64,000 bases of DNA, taken from NCBI RefSeq assembly GCF_900115305.1, contig NZ_FOVW01000002.1, positions 1-64,000 on the forward strand. Direction: 5' to 3'. Under the pieces are notes generated by a model. That model saw only the letters and a program-made list of their open reading frames with translations. It was not told where the DNA came from and ran no database searches. The DNA comes from Algoriphagus ornithinivorans (GTDB lineage Bacteria; Bacteroidota; Bacteroidia; Cytophagales; Cyclobacteriaceae). Positions 25,739 to 35,126 of the stretch are shown one piece after another. The translations under genes and the position numbers were made by a program. Every line of letters begins with the position of its first letter. Positions within the stretch are counted from its first letter, which is position 1.

Positions 25739-26068
25739 CTATTCCCATTTTAATTCATCTCGGTATTCGTTTTCTGAATCTTCATTTTCAAACTGAGTAA
25801 AATCCACTTCCGGCATCAATTCAGTTTTGATATGATCCACAGACTCATTCAATGCTTCCACAAATTTGTGGAAATCCTCCTTATAAAGGAAAATTTTGTG
25901 CTTTTCATAAGTAAATGAATCACCATTTACTTTTCTTTTGCTTTCAGTGATGGTCAAATAATAATCATTTGCCCTAGTAGATTTGATGTCGAAAAAATAG
26001 GTCCGTTTACCTGCTTTCACTTTTTTAGAGAAAATTTCATCTCTGTCGTATCCTCTTCGATCTTCCAC
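25739..26068 (-). CDS. PUR family nucleic-acid-binding protein (DUF3276)
   Basis: A 109-residue protein matching DUF3276, the bacterial PUR-alpha-like family common in Bacteroidota. The core is IFSKKVKAGKRTYFFDIKST followed by DYYLTITESKRKV and HKIFLYKEDFHKFVEALNESVDHI, i.e. a beta-beta-beta-beta-alpha PUR repeat, with an acidic C-terminal tail (about 90-109). Relatives such as the Borrelia PUR protein bind single-stranded DNA and RNA. A homodimer would make a full PUR domain. It is probably monocistronic: a hairpin follows it and a long repeat region precedes it. Confidence 0.87.
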   Translation of the reverse strand: MEDRRGYDRDEIFSKKVKAGKRTYFFDIKSTRANDYYLTITESKRKVNGDSFTYEKHKIFLYKEDFHKFVEALNESVDHIKTELMPEVDFTQFENEDSENEYRDELKWE

Positions 26069-26300
26069 AATGCTTTAGTTTTAGTTGCTGGGGTAATTTA
26101 TTTGAAAACTAAGATAGCATAAATCATTTTTAGATTTCAAGCTGAAAAAGGAATATTTTCAAGAAAAAGTTAAATTATGAGGATAAGTGGTTAAAAATCA
26201 GTTATGAAAAAAGGTGTTGGATGATAAAATAGCCCTTGATTTGATGTTTATAAATCACTTTAAAAGATATTTATCTAAAGAAATAAAATTGAAATAAATA

Positions 26301-26543
26301 GAAATACGCCTTCGGCGAAATGGATAAAGAAATACAGTAGAAATAGATAGAAATACGCCTTCGGCGAAATACGGATCAATTCCCCCTTTGGAAGTGTAAA
26401 CTCAGTTTAGGACTACCTCCTTTATCAAAGGGGGTAAGGGGGATTTAAGTAGAAATACAATTGAAAAAAAATAGAAATATGCCTTCGGCGAAATAGATAA
26501 AGAAATACAGTAGAAATAGTTTGAAATACGCCTTCGGCGAAAT
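26301..26543. repeat. Hairpin repeat array, first copy of a duplicated unit
   Basis: Four copies of a 21-base module (GAAATACGCC-TTC-GGCGAAAT, C or T at the seventh base) start at 26301, 26350, 26474 and 26523, spaced 49, 124 and 49. The core CGCC-TTC-GGCG is a hairpin with a three-base loop. Between the pairs lies a larger inverted repeat whose arms are CCCCCTTTG (about 26391) and CAAAGGGGG (about 26426). The whole block recurs 615 bases downstream. The 230 bases before it (26069-26300) show nothing recognisable. Confidence 0.85.
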
Positions 26544-26915
26544 ACTACAGAACTCTCGATATTTTGAAAAAATATTCCTTAAGATATTACCAAGAAAAGC
26601 ATTTGGTAAGATAGACCTCAAGTCAAACTAATAGCAAAAGCTCCAAAGGAGCGACAATATTTTAGCCCCGAGTGCAACTCGGGGTAAAGATATGAGCAAC
26701 AAATTCCCCAGCGCTGGCCCGAGATCAATGTTTGGAAACTAATTAAACGTGCCAGCAAGACATTCGAGAATCTCATTTTAACCCTCCAAGGGATTCATCA
26801 AATTAAGTAGTTGATTAAAAAATGCCTTTACCATCTTTTTGACCAACCCTTGGAGGGTTCTTCGGATTACAAATCCTTCGATAGGAGCTCGAGATTGCAA
26901 ATCTCGAGTAGCTTA
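26544..26915. repeat. Cluster of assorted perfect hairpins between the duplicated arrays
   Basis: Hairpins seen in order: GCTCC-AAA-GGAGC (about 26639), CCCCGAGT-GCA-ACTCGGGG (about 26666), a spaced inverted repeat AACCCTCCAAGGG / CCCTTGGAGGGTT (about 26780 and 26847), GGATT-ACA-AATCC (about 26864), and CTCGAGATT-GCA-AATCTCGAG (about 26888). Apart from the spaced one, all have three-base loops. No open frame is supported. Confidence 0.75.
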
Positions 26916-27157
26916 GAAATATGCCTTCGGCGAAATAGGTAAAGAAATACAGTAGAAATAGATAGAAATACGCCTTCGGCGAAATACGGATCAATTCCCC
27001 CTTTGGAAGTGTAAACTCAGTTTAGGACTACCTCCTTTATCAAAGGGGGTAAGGGGGATTTAAGTAGAAATACAATTGAAATAAATAGAAATATGCCTGT
27101 GGCGAAATGGATAAAGAAATACAGTAGAAATAGTTTGAAATACGCCTTCGGCGAGAT
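26916..27157. repeat. Hairpin repeat array, second copy of the duplicated unit
   Basis: This block is near-identical to 26301-26543, offset 615 bases. Modules start at 26916, 26965, 27088 and 27137 (spacing 49, 123, 49). The third is degenerate (GCCTGTGGCG) and the last ends GAGAT. The flanks of the module (AAAGAAATACAGTAGAAATA and the CCCCCTTTG/CAAAGGGGG inverted repeat) are conserved too, which points to recent segmental duplication. The rest to 27291 has no recognisable element. Confidence 0.85.
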
Positions 27158-27291
27158 ATTGAAAAAGATAATTCTCAAGATATGTCTGCGGCAAGATAAA
27201 CCATTCAATCAAAAAGGTTTTAACCCAAATTATCTCTGAAAAATTGGATTAAGGGAAGTGAAGTTCATGATCAAAAATTAGTCAGAAAAAC

Positions 27292-27315
27292 AAAAAAGGC
27301 GTTGATACGCCTTTT

Positions 27316-27317
<2 letters not shown>
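27292..27317 (-). terminator. Terminator of the ferredoxin gene
   Basis: AAAAAAGGCGT-TGAT-ACGCCTTTTTT forms a perfect stem with T tracts on both strands. It overlaps the ferredoxin stop codon at 27316-27318. Confidence 0.88.
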
Positions 27318-27666
<349 letters not shown>

Positions 27667-27681
27667 TCACTCTATTTGTTC

Positions 27682-27712
27682 CAAAAGTAATAAGCTTAAC
27701 ACAGACCCACAA
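27682..27712 (-). promoter_or_regulatory. Promoter of the ferredoxin gene (TTG-N20-TACTTTTG)
   Basis: On the minus strand TTG (27712-27710) is followed after 20 bases by TACTTTTG (27689-27682). This fits the Bacteroidota consensus TTG-N19-21-TAnnTTTG. The start codon lies 18 bases further on, giving a leader of about a dozen bases. It is the best promoter match I found. Confidence 0.7.
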
Positions 27713-27772
27713 TAAAAAGTTGTCATACTAACTAATTTAAAATAATTCTTATTTTGTTCTTAGGGATTCTGG

Positions 27773-27780
27773 TAAATTTG
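27773..27780 (+). promoter_or_regulatory. Candidate promoter box for the acyl-CoA reductase gene
   Basis: TAAATTTG followed by CG matches TAnnTTTG. A TTTTG at 27752-27756 lies 16 bases upstream, somewhat short for a -33 box. The ATG at 27786 is just 5 bases downstream, so the message would be nearly leaderless. Confidence 0.5.
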
Positions 27781-27785
27781 CGGGC

Positions 27786-28802
27786 ATGATGGAATTGGAA
27801 AAAAGAATCAAGGCTTTTGCTTCTCTCGGAACATTACTTTCAAACTTAGCACCAGACCAAAAAGAAGATTTATTCAGAAGAGCAGAAAATCGAAACAACT
27901 GGTTTACTGCTGAAAGTTGCGAGCAGGCGCTGAATGGATTGGCATTTATGCTGCAAGAGTCCAAGTTGCGAGCATGGGTTTCCAAGTACGAATTCCCTCC
28001 ATATTCATCTCCAAAAGACGTGGGAGTCCTAATGGCCGGTAATATTCCTGCGGTCGGTTTTCATGATGCTATGACGGTTCTTCTTTCCGGAAATAAACTC
28101 AGTGCAAAATTAAGTTCTGCAGATGAAGTTCTTATGAAGTGGCTTTTGCAGCAATTGATCCAACTCGAACCTGAATTCGAAAATCTGATTGAATTCAGTG
28201 ATATGTTGAAAAATAAAGACGCCTACATCGCTACAGGTTCAGATAATTCCGCCAGATATTTCAATTACTACTTTGGAAAATACCCTTCCGTCATTCGGCA
28301 AAATAGAACCTCAGTTGCCATCTTGGAAGGAGATGAAAATCAGGATGACTTAGTCAACTTAGGCAAAGATATTTTTAGCTATTACGGATTGGGATGTAGA
28401 AATGTCTCGAAAATTTTCATTAGAAATGAAGAGCAATTGCAGCAATTATTGAAAGAACTTCAGATTTTTGCTGAAAAGGCAGAGCATCATAAATACTTGA
28501 ATAATTACGATTACAATAAGTCTATTTATCTCGTTAATCAAGATTCGCATTTGGATAATGGTTTTTTGATTCTGAAGGAAAGCCAAGATCTTGTTTCTCC
28601 AATAGCTGTTCTTTATTACGAATTGTATTCATCTAAAGAAGATTTAACCGAAAAAATAGACAGCCTCAGTTCTAAAATCCAATGCGTGGTCGGGAATATT
28701 GATCATGGAATTGCAAGTGTCCCTTTTGGCCAAGCTCAAATGCCAGAACTTTGGGATTATGCAGATGGAGTGGATACCCTAGAGTTTTTAACAAACTTGT
28801 AA
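27786..28802 (+). CDS. Acyl-CoA reductase (LuxC-related)
   Basis: A 338-residue protein of the LuxC-like acyl-CoA reductase family seen in Bacteroidota. It has the cofactor-binding stretch VGVLMAGNIPAVGFHD (about 80-95), the acyl-enzyme region ATGSDNSARYFNYYFGKYPS, and the nucleophile candidate Cys in YGLGCRNVSKIF (near 201). It ends with VSVPFGQAQ-like residues (IASVPFGQAQMPELWDYADG). The family reduces fatty acyl-CoA or acyl-ACP to aldehydes with NADPH; the physiological role in non-luminous Bacteroidota is not settled. Two adjacent ATGs (27786, 27789) are possible starts. The gene ends 2 bases before the stop of the convergent kinase gene. Confidence 0.82.
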   Translation: MMELEKRIKAFASLGTLLSNLAPDQKEDLFRRAENRNNWFTAESCEQALNGLAFMLQESKLRAWVSKYEFPPYSSPKDVGVLMAGNIPAVGFHDAMTVLLSGNKLSAKLSSADEVLMKWLLQQLIQLEPEFENLIEFSDMLKNKDAYIATGSDNSARYFNYYFGKYPSVIRQNRTSVAILEGDENQDDLVNLGKDIFSYYGLGCRNVSKIFIRNEEQLQQLLKELQIFAEKAEHHKYLNNYDYNKSIYLVNQDSHLDNGFLILKESQDLVSPIAVLYYELYSSKEDLTEKIDSLSSKIQCVVGNIDHGIASVPFGQAQMPELWDYADGVDTLEFLTNL

Positions 28803-28804
28803 GG

Positions 28805-30562
28805 TTAATTGCTGAGAGGTAGATAAAGACAGAATGTAGTTCCTTCTCCTAAAATAGAATCTACCTCAAGTTTACCGTTGTTTTTTTTGACATATTCCCT
28901 TACCAAAACCAAGCCTAGGCCTGTTCCGCTTTCATTGTTAAGGCCTCTGGTTGTAAATGAAATTCCCTCTCTAATTTTTTTCAGGTTTTGGTTTGATATG
29001 CCTACGCCAGAGTCTTTAATGCAAACTTTGACTTCTTTGGAGAGTTTTTTTGCTGTCAGTTTTATTTTTCCACCCGCAGAAGAGAATTTGACGGCATTAT
29101 TTATCAAGTTTCTCAAAACCAAATCAATCATATTACGGTCCGCTAAAATTTCTATGATCTCTTCACTTTCCAGTATGATTTCAATTTTTTTCTCATTTGC
29201 TATTCTATCCAATAACTTTTGCTGCTGTGTAAGTAAAGTGACTATATTAAAAGTTTGGATCTGAATATGTTCCCCTCTCAATTGGCTGCTTGCCCATGCC
29301 AATAAGTTTTCCAAAAGAATGGCTACTTGCTCCATGTTTTTGGAAACTTCAGGAAGCATAGTTAAAAATTCTTCCTTACTGATAATATTACTTTGGGTCA
29401 TATGGATTAACTCCTTCACACCGAAAATTGGGCCTTTTAAATCATGTGAAATAATACTGAAAAATTTGTCTTTTAGCTCATTCAGCTGAATCAAATCATT
29501 GGCCTGTTGCCTCAGCTGATTGTTTACTTTTATTTGCTCGGTCTGATCGTCTAAAAGTATGATGACTCCATAAAAGCCTGAAGTCTTATCAAGCATAGGA
29601 ATAGATTTCACTCGAATGTTTACCTCTTTTCCATTCTTTTCGGCGTTGATCAATAGTATAGTTTCTTCTGCATCTTGAAGAATTTTATAAATTTCTTTTC
29701 TCTCATTAAATAATGTAGCAGCCGGAACTCCAATTTTTATTTGGTTTTCTTGGAAGCAAAACTGTTTAGCTGCAGGATTGAAATCGATAAGCTTTTCATT
29801 GCTGTCAAAAACCAAAACTCCTACTGTTAAGGACTCCATGATCCGATTTTGTGCCACAGGCTTAAGACTGAAAAGCCTGTACCTGATGATGGCAAAACCT
29901 AAAATCAAATAAGTGAGCAGAAAGGCATAGGGTGTAAGGTCTATTCCCGAAAATGGCTTAATGATTCCAACTTGATAGAAGAGATTAAAAATCAAGGGAA
30001 AGAAACCTGAGGCAATCAGAAATATACTTTGAGTTTGGTAGAGAGGATCTGCATTTTTGAACCTGCTCCACAAAATCAAAGTACCCAATAGAAATGCTAT
30101 ATAGGAGTATATAGTATGGATATAATACCAAGGGCCAACCTCTATATCTAGAAGGGGAAATGGGCCTGAATTTGAAATGCCAACTGAGCTATAGTGGAGA
30201 TGATGGAAATTATTGGTTAAAACCATCAAATATGTTGTAATGGGAATCAAAAAAACAGAAACTAGAACAGCAGGCTTCGACCATTTTTTGTATCCGGTAT
30301 AAATCATTGAAAAAATCAGCCAGGCAGCGGGGGTAAATGAAATTCCAATGTATTCCAGATAAATGAGCTTGATCATTTGTTCCAAACTGCTGCTCGCTAG
30401 CTCCAATCCGTAAAAAAATCCCCAGATAGTCATCAAAAACATGGTCAGAGCCATCCATCTGGTTGAATCGCTCAATTTAAAAGCGATGTATAATGACAGC
30501 CCACCCACCAGAAGACTGGATATAATCAGGGAAGTTGAAAATGCGTTGTGGATAAATTCCAT
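28805..30562 (-). CDS. Sensor histidine kinase with 7TM N-terminus, PAS and HisKA/HATPase
   Basis: A 585-residue membrane kinase. Residues 1-230 form about seven hydrophobic helices of the HisKA-7TM type, with conserved IYLEYIGISFTPAAWL and a loop with HHLHY. A PAS domain follows at about 240-345 (LTVGVLVFDSNEKLIDFNPAAKQF). The dimerisation domain has FFSIISHDLKGPIFG with the phospho-accepting His, and the catalytic domain has LRNLINNAVKFS, DSGVGIS and GTGLGLVLVREYV. No receiver is fused and no regulator gene is adjacent, so its partner is elsewhere. The 7TM part probably senses a membrane or small-molecule signal; the ligand is unknown. Confidence 0.9.
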   Translation of the reverse strand: MEFIHNAFSTSLIISSLLVGGLSLYIAFKLSDSTRWMALTMFLMTIWGFFYGLELASSSLEQMIKLIYLEYIGISFTPAAWLIFSMIYTGYKKWSKPAVLVSVFLIPITTYLMVLTNNFHHLHYSSVGISNSGPFPLLDIEVGPWYYIHTIYSYIAFLLGTLILWSRFKNADPLYQTQSIFLIASGFFPLIFNLFYQVGIIKPFSGIDLTPYAFLLTYLILGFAIIRYRLFSLKPVAQNRIMESLTVGVLVFDSNEKLIDFNPAAKQFCFQENQIKIGVPAATLFNERKEIYKILQDAEETILLINAEKNGKEVNIRVKSIPMLDKTSGFYGVIILLDDQTEQIKVNNQLRQQANDLIQLNELKDKFFSIISHDLKGPIFGVKELIHMTQSNIISKEEFLTMLPEVSKNMEQVAILLENLLAWASSQLRGEHIQIQTFNIVTLLTQQQKLLDRIANEKKIEIILESEEIIEILADRNMIDLVLRNLINNAVKFSSAGGKIKLTAKKLSKEVKVCIKDSGVGISNQNLKKIREGISFTTRGLNNESGTGLGLVLVREYVKKNNGKLEVDSILGEGTTFCLYLPLSN

Positions 30563-30563
30563 T

Positions 30564-30571
30564 TATTTTTG
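30564..30571 (+). promoter_or_regulatory. Candidate promoter box for the fatty acid transporter gene
   Basis: TATTTTTG followed by CA matches TAnnTTTG and lies 93 bases before the TTG start. A TTG at 30546-30548 is 15 bases upstream, shorter than the usual spacing, so this is a weak call. Confidence 0.4.
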
Positions 30572-30663
30572 CATTCAGCGAATTGAGGTAGCAGTATTTT
30601 GAATTTTTGGGTGAATACTCAAAAGATGCTACTTTAACGTTCTAACTAATAAACTCAAAATCT

Positions 30664-31971
30664 TTGAAATCAGAAAAAAATCAAGCCTCAATTATTTCAC
30701 CTTTTAGCATTGTTTTGGCCTTAAGCCTTTTCTGCTTCCTTATGGCTGTTTTCAATTTGATAGGAGAGGGTCAATCAGCAGGGGATAGCATCTTACAATC
30801 ACTGAATTTCTGGAAAGATGGCTTTTTCAGTTTATTGGATTTCACCATGCAAATGATGATGATTTTAGTTTTTGGCTATGCCATAGCTATTTTTAAACCT
30901 ATCCATGCTTATTTAAGAAAGATTTCGAAGATTCCTTCCAGCGCTCTATCTGCAATCTTATTCACTGGCTCTATCACCATGGTGGCGGGACTTTTAAACT
31001 GGGGCTTTGGACTGATCATAGGAGCATTACTGGCAAGGTTTGTCTACTTGGCCATGGTGGAAAAAGGGGTTAAAATCAATCCAGCATTATTAGGAGCTTC
31101 CGGGTATTTGGGTATGGCAGTTTGGCATGGAGGACTTTCAGCTTCCGCACCCTTAAAAGTCGCTGAAGAAGGACATTTTTTAGCCAGTCAAATTGGTACT
31201 GTTTCAGTATCAGAAACACTTTTTACCAGTTTCAATATGGCCATGACAGGCGGATTAATCTTGGTTTTCTTAGTAACCTTGATTTTTCTTTCTCGCAAAG
31301 ATTATCCTTATCTTAAACCCACTTATAGCCATCCACTCAGACCAATTCCTCAAGGTGAAATAGGAAACTTAGCTAGGTGGACAGGGCTGGTGATTCTTCT
31401 TGTTTTTGGCTTACAATTTTTAAAATTGGATGCTTTGGGACTGGGGTTTCTGAATTTAAACTTGGTGAATTTTCTGCTTTTTGGGATTACACTATTCCTG
31501 TATAAAAATCTTAAAAGCTTTACCGAAGCAACAACGGAGGGAATCAAGAGTTCGGTAGATATTTTCATTCAGTTTCCATTCTATGCGGGGATTTTGGGTT
31601 TGGTAACTTATTCTGGATTACTGGAATCAGTTTCACTTTTCTTTTTGGAAACGACCAGCCAGGCCTTTTTTCCAGTATTGACTTTATTCTCTGCTGCGAT
31701 TGTGAATTTATTGGTGCCATCTGGAGGAGGGCAATGGGCGGTTCAGGGACCTGTAATCATGGAGGTTGGTAAGTCCTTGGGATTAGATTCTGGAAAATTG
31801 ATCATGGTTTTTTCTTACGGAGATCAAATCAGTAATCTTTTACAACCATTTTGGGCCTTACCGCTTTTGGCGATTACCGGTTTAAATGCCAGAGATTTAC
31901 TTAAATATACCTCTTGGCTGTTTTTGATGGGAACGCTCTTTTTGGCCTTTTCTGTCTACATTTTCTTCTAA
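30664..31971 (+). CDS. Short-chain fatty acid transporter (AtoE-like)
   Basis: A 435-residue polytopic membrane protein resembling the AtoE family of short-chain fatty acid carriers. Recognisable segments are SLNFWKDGFFSLLDFTMQMMMILVFGYAIA, GSITMVAGLLNWGFGLIIGALLAR, LGASGYLGMAVWHGGLSASAPLKVA, VNLLVPSGGGQWAVQGPV, and FSYGDQISNLLQPFWALPLLAI, with about ten to eleven helices. It would take up compounds such as butyrate or acetoacetate across the inner membrane. The start is TTG at 30664: no ATG or GTG lies in frame before the first helix, and the next Met is inside that helix. It lies alone upstream of aconitase. Confidence 0.85.
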   Translation: MKSEKNQASIISPFSIVLALSLFCFLMAVFNLIGEGQSAGDSILQSLNFWKDGFFSLLDFTMQMMMILVFGYAIAIFKPIHAYLRKISKIPSSALSAILFTGSITMVAGLLNWGFGLIIGALLARFVYLAMVEKGVKINPALLGASGYLGMAVWHGGLSASAPLKVAEEGHFLASQIGTVSVSETLFTSFNMAMTGGLILVFLVTLIFLSRKDYPYLKPTYSHPLRPIPQGEIGNLARWTGLVILLVFGLQFLKLDALGLGFLNLNLVNFLLFGITLFLYKNLKSFTEATTEGIKSSVDIFIQFPFYAGILGLVTYSGLLESVSLFFLETTSQAFFPVLTLFSAAIVNLLVPSGGGQWAVQGPVIMEVGKSLGLDSGKLIMVFSYGDQISNLLQPFWALPLLAITGLNARDLLKYTSWLFLMGTLFLAFSVYIFF

Positions 31972-32060
31972 AGAAGCTGCTCTAGTCTAAAATGGTTTTA
32001 AATAAGGATGACCCCCTGTTTTGAGGTTTTGTCTGGTTATCTTTTTCAGCTTGAAGTTCC

Positions 32061-32068
32061 TATATTTG
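32061..32068 (+). promoter_or_regulatory. Candidate promoter box for aconitase
   Basis: TATATTTG followed by CA is an exact TAnnTTTG match, 43 bases upstream of the aconitase ATG. No convincing -33 element is at the standard distance. Confidence 0.55.
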
Positions 32069-32110
32069 CACCGAAAATTTTGAACCATTTACACACCTAA
32101 ATCCAATACA

Positions 32111-34372
32111 ATGGCTTTTGATATTGAAATGATCAAGGAAGTGTATGCCCGCTATCCTGAAAGAATAGCTGCTGCCCGTAAGGCAGTTGGTAGGCCACTT
32201 ACCCTGACAGAGAAGATTTTGTATTCACACTTAAGTGAGGGTACCCCTTCACAGGCATACGAAAGAGGAAAATCCTACGTGGATTTTAAGCCGGATCGTG
32301 TTGCCATGCAAGATGCTACCGCTCAGATGGCACTTTTGCAATTCATGCAAGCCGGAAGAGATCAGGTGGCTGTTCCTTCTACTGTTCACTGTGATCACTT
32401 GATCCAGGCAGAAGTTGGTGCGGAAAAAGATTTGAATAAAGCAAAAGATAAAAACCGAGAGGTTTACGACTTTTTAGCTTCAGTTTCTAATAAGTACGGA
32501 ATTGGATTCTGGAAACCGGGAGCTGGAATTATTCACCAAGTAGTATTGGAGAATTATGCTTTTCCTGGTGGAATGATGATTGGAACAGATTCTCATACTC
32601 CAAATGCGGGTGGTTTGGGAATGGTTGCTATCGGTGTAGGTGGAGCGGATGCTTGTGATGTAATGGCAGGCTTGCCTTGGGAACTGAAGTTTCCAAAACT
32701 TATCGGTGTGAAGTTAACCGGGAAAATGTCTGGATGGACTTCAGCTAAAGATGTTATTTTGAAAGTTGCTGGTATTCTTACTGTAAAAGGAGGAACTGGT
32801 GCAATTGTAGAATATTTCGGTGAAGGTGCTAGATCTCTTTCTGCTACAGGTAAAGGAACCATCTGTAACATGGGAGCTGAGATTGGTGCTACCACTTCTA
32901 TTTTCGGTTATGATGAAAAGTCTGCTGCTTACCTTCAGGGAACTGGCAGAGCTGATATTGCTGAGTTGGCTAATGGCATTGCAGCTCATTTAACAGGAGA
33001 TGACGAGGTATATGCAAATCCTGAGCAGTACTTCGATCAGGTGATTGAAATCAATCTTTCTGAATTGGAGCCACATGTGAATGGACCATTCACTCCGGAC
33101 TTGGCTTGGCCTATTTCTAAATTTGCAGCTGCGGTTAAGGAAAACGGTTGGCCAGCAAAATTGGAGGTTGGCTTGATCGGTTCTTGTACCAACTCTTCTT
33201 ATGAAGATATTTCCCGTGCTGCTTCATTGGCACAGCAAGCTGTGGACAAGAAATTGGTTGCCAAATCTGAATACACTATCACACCAGGCTCTGAGCAGGT
33301 AAGATACACCGTTGACAGAGATGGTTTCTTGGATACTTTTGGGAAAATGGGAGGAGTAGTTTTGGCAAATGCTTGTGGTCCGTGCATCGGACAGTGGGCA
33401 AGACATGGCGCTGAAAAGCAGGAGAAAAACTCCATTATCACTTCTTTCAACAGAAACTTTGCGAAGCGAGCTGACGGAAATCCAAATACTCACGCATTTG
33501 TGGCTTCTCCTGAAATCGTAACAGCCTTGGCAATTGCCGGTGATTTGACTTTCAATCCACTGACTGACACTTTGGTCAATGAAGAAGGAAAATCAGTGAA
33601 ACTGGATGAGCCTAAAGGATTGGAATTACCAACCAAAGGCTTTGCAGTTGAAGATGCAGGCTACCAAGCTCCTGCAGAAGATGGATCCAAAGTAGATGTA
33701 ATTGTTTCTCCAACTTCAGAAAGATTGCAACTTTTGGAATCTTTCCCAGCTTGGGAAGGTACTGACCTGAAAGGCTTGAAGCTTTTGATCAAGGCAAAAG
33801 GAAAATGTACTACTGACCATATTTCCATGGCAGGTCCTTGGTTGAGATTCAGAGGTCACTTGGATAATATCTCCAATAATATGTTGATCGGTGCAGTCAA
33901 TGCTTTCAATGATTCTACCAACAAGGTTAAAAATCAATTGACTGGGGAATATGGAGAAGTTCCTGCAACTCAAAGACATTATAAGCAGCATGGAATTGGC
34001 ACTGTCGTAGTCGGAGACGAAAACTACGGTGAAGGTTCATCCAGAGAGCATGCCGCAATGGAGCCAAGATTCTTGGGAGTGAGAGCTATTTTAGTAAAGT
34101 CCTTTGCTAGAATCCACGAAACCAACTTGAAAAAGCAAGGTATGTTGGCATTGACTTTTGCAAATGCTGCCGATTATGATAAAGTATTGGAGGATGATTC
34201 TATCGATATTCTTGGATTGGAATCATTCGCTCCAGGAAAGTCTCTTCAGGTTGTTTTACACCATGCTGATGGTTCTTCTGACACAATTGAAGTGAACCAT
34301 ACCTATAATGAAGGACAGATTGAATGGTTCAAGGCAGGTTCTGCATTGAACTTAATCAAAGCTGGTTTATAA
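32111..34372 (+). CDS. acn: Aconitate hydratase (mitochondrial-type)
   Basis: A 753-residue TCA-cycle enzyme that interconverts citrate and isocitrate through a [4Fe-4S] cluster in the cytosol. Key parts: [19 protein letters not shown], the cluster Cys in [10 protein letters not shown] (near 358) and [11 protein letters not shown] (near 421 and 424), and a C-terminal swivel domain with [29 protein letters not shown] and the phosphate-binding [14 protein letters not shown]. Length and motif spacing fit the mitochondrial-type aconitase common in Bacteroidota rather than the longer AcnA or the AcnB domain order. It has its own promoter box and a strong terminator, so it is monocistronic. Confidence 0.95.
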   Translation: MAFDIEMIKEVYARYPERIAAARKAVGRPLTLTEKILYSHLSEGTPSQAYERGKSYVDFKPDRVAMQDATAQMALLQFMQAGRDQVAVPSTVHCDHLIQAEVGAEKDLNKAKDKNREVYDFLASVSNKYGIGFWKPGAGIIHQVVLENYAFPGGMMIGTDSHTPNAGGLGMVAIGVGGADACDVMAGLPWELKFPKLIGVKLTGKMSGWTSAKDVILKVAGILTVKGGTGAIVEYFGEGARSLSATGKGTICNMGAEIGATTSIFGYDEKSAAYLQGTGRADIAELANGIAAHLTGDDEVYANPEQYFDQVIEINLSELEPHVNGPFTPDLAWPISKFAAAVKENGWPAKLEVGLIGSCTNSSYEDISRAASLAQQAVDKKLVAKSEYTITPGSEQVRYTVDRDGFLDTFGKMGGVVLANACGPCIGQWARHGAEKQEKNSIITSFNRNFAKRADGNPNTHAFVASPEIVTALAIAGDLTFNPLTDTLVNEEGKSVKLDEPKGLELPTKGFAVEDAGYQAPAEDGSKVDVIVSPTSERLQLLESFPAWEGTDLKGLKLLIKAKGKCTTDHISMAGPWLRFRGHLDNISNNMLIGAVNAFNDSTNKVKNQLTGEYGEVPATQRHYKQHGIGTVVVGDENYGEGSSREHAAMEPRFLGVRAILVKSFARIHETNLKKQGMLALTFANAADYDKVLEDDSIDILGLESFAPGKSLQVVLHHADGSSDTIEVNHTYNEGQIEWFKAGSALNLIKAGL

Positions 34373-34395
34373 TTTCCCTTCAACCTTATGATAGA

Positions 34396-34429
34396 AACCG
34401 TGGTTATTAAGACCACGGTTTTTTTTATT
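34396..34429 (+). terminator. Rho-independent terminator of aconitase
   Basis: AACCGTGGT-tattaag-ACCACGGTT forms a nine-pair stem and is followed by an eight-base T tract. It ends immediately before the next gene at 34438. Confidence 0.9.
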
Positions 34430-34437
34430 TTTAGGAC

Positions 34438-35019
34438 ATGCATAATGTGAGAAAGCTAATTTTAGTCTTGGTTTGTTTGATTCCTGTTCTATGCTTTTCA
34501 CAGGAGAAAATAGAAAGGGAAAAAAGAGTTGATGAAAAAGCAGTACCTAAAGCTGCAATTGAATGGTTGTATGATGCATTTGAAGAAATAAAAAAGCCTA
34601 AATGGTATCAGGAGTTTTTTGAGTCAGGATATTCCTTTGAAGCCAAATTCTTTAAGGATGGCAGGTATTTCAGTGTGGAATTTGACTCTTTAGGAATCAT
34701 TCAGGATGTGGAAATTGAAATACCTTTCGACGAAATTCAGCCAGAGGTTCAAAAAAATCTTACTGCATACTGGGAGGAAACCTACACTGATTTCAAATTA
34801 ATAAAAATCCAGAGGCAGTATTCAGGTGAGCCAGATGATTTGGAGGATTTTTTTGATGAGAATGAAGTGGAGAATATTCTGGAGCAATATGAGATAGAAT
34901 ATATAGGTAAGGAAAAGGATGGTGATGAGCAAATATGGGAGGCTACCTTTGATGCTCAGGGGAAATTTATTTCCAAGCGGGTCGTAATAGTGAGAATTAT
35001 GGATAACCTGATTTTTTGA
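34438..35019 (+). CDS. Exported protein with a PepSY-like domain
   Basis: 193 residues. An N-terminal signal peptide (KLILVLVCLIPVLCFSQ, cleavage near 22) directs it to the envelope. The remainder alternates strands and acidic helices and reads like a PepSY-like domain (WYQEFFESGYSFEAKFFKDGR, then FDSLGIIQDVEIEIPFDEI, with a second half ending WEATFDAQGKFISKRVV). Such domains are thought to act as inhibitors or binding modules, but no function is known for this one. The gene overlaps the frame of the next open reading frame and is probably cotranscribed with it. The call rests on pattern only. Confidence 0.6.
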   Translation: MHNVRKLILVLVCLIPVLCFSQEKIEREKRVDEKAVPKAAIEWLYDAFEEIKKPKWYQEFFESGYSFEAKFFKDGRYFSVEFDSLGIIQDVEIEIPFDEIQPEVQKNLTAYWEETYTDFKLIKIQRQYSGEPDDLEDFFDENEVENILEQYEIEYIGKEKDGDEQIWEATFDAQGKFISKRVVIVRIMDNLIF

Positions 35020-35126
35020 TGGAAGGAAAAAGAATTAAGGTTATTAATCAAATCTTTCCTTTTGGTTTAATAAGTAATAAAACTTCTCGTTTACAATTTT
35101 TGGAAGGTAAGATTTCAAGAGGTCAA

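Noticed and set aside
26301..27157. Possible CRISPR array (21-base hairpin modules at regular distance near a Cas6-like gene)
   Set aside because: The sequences between modules are repeated, not unique, the distances alternate 49 and 124, and the block itself is duplicated. This is a repeat island, not a CRISPR.
27017..27208. 63-codon minus-strand open frame as a gene
   Set aside because: It spans the duplicated hairpin array; it has no conserved pattern and no sensible start.
35016..35126. N-terminal extension of the DUF2490-like gene from ATG 35016
   Set aside because: It would place 37 polar residues before a clear signal peptide; TTG 35127 with AGAGG upstream is more likely.
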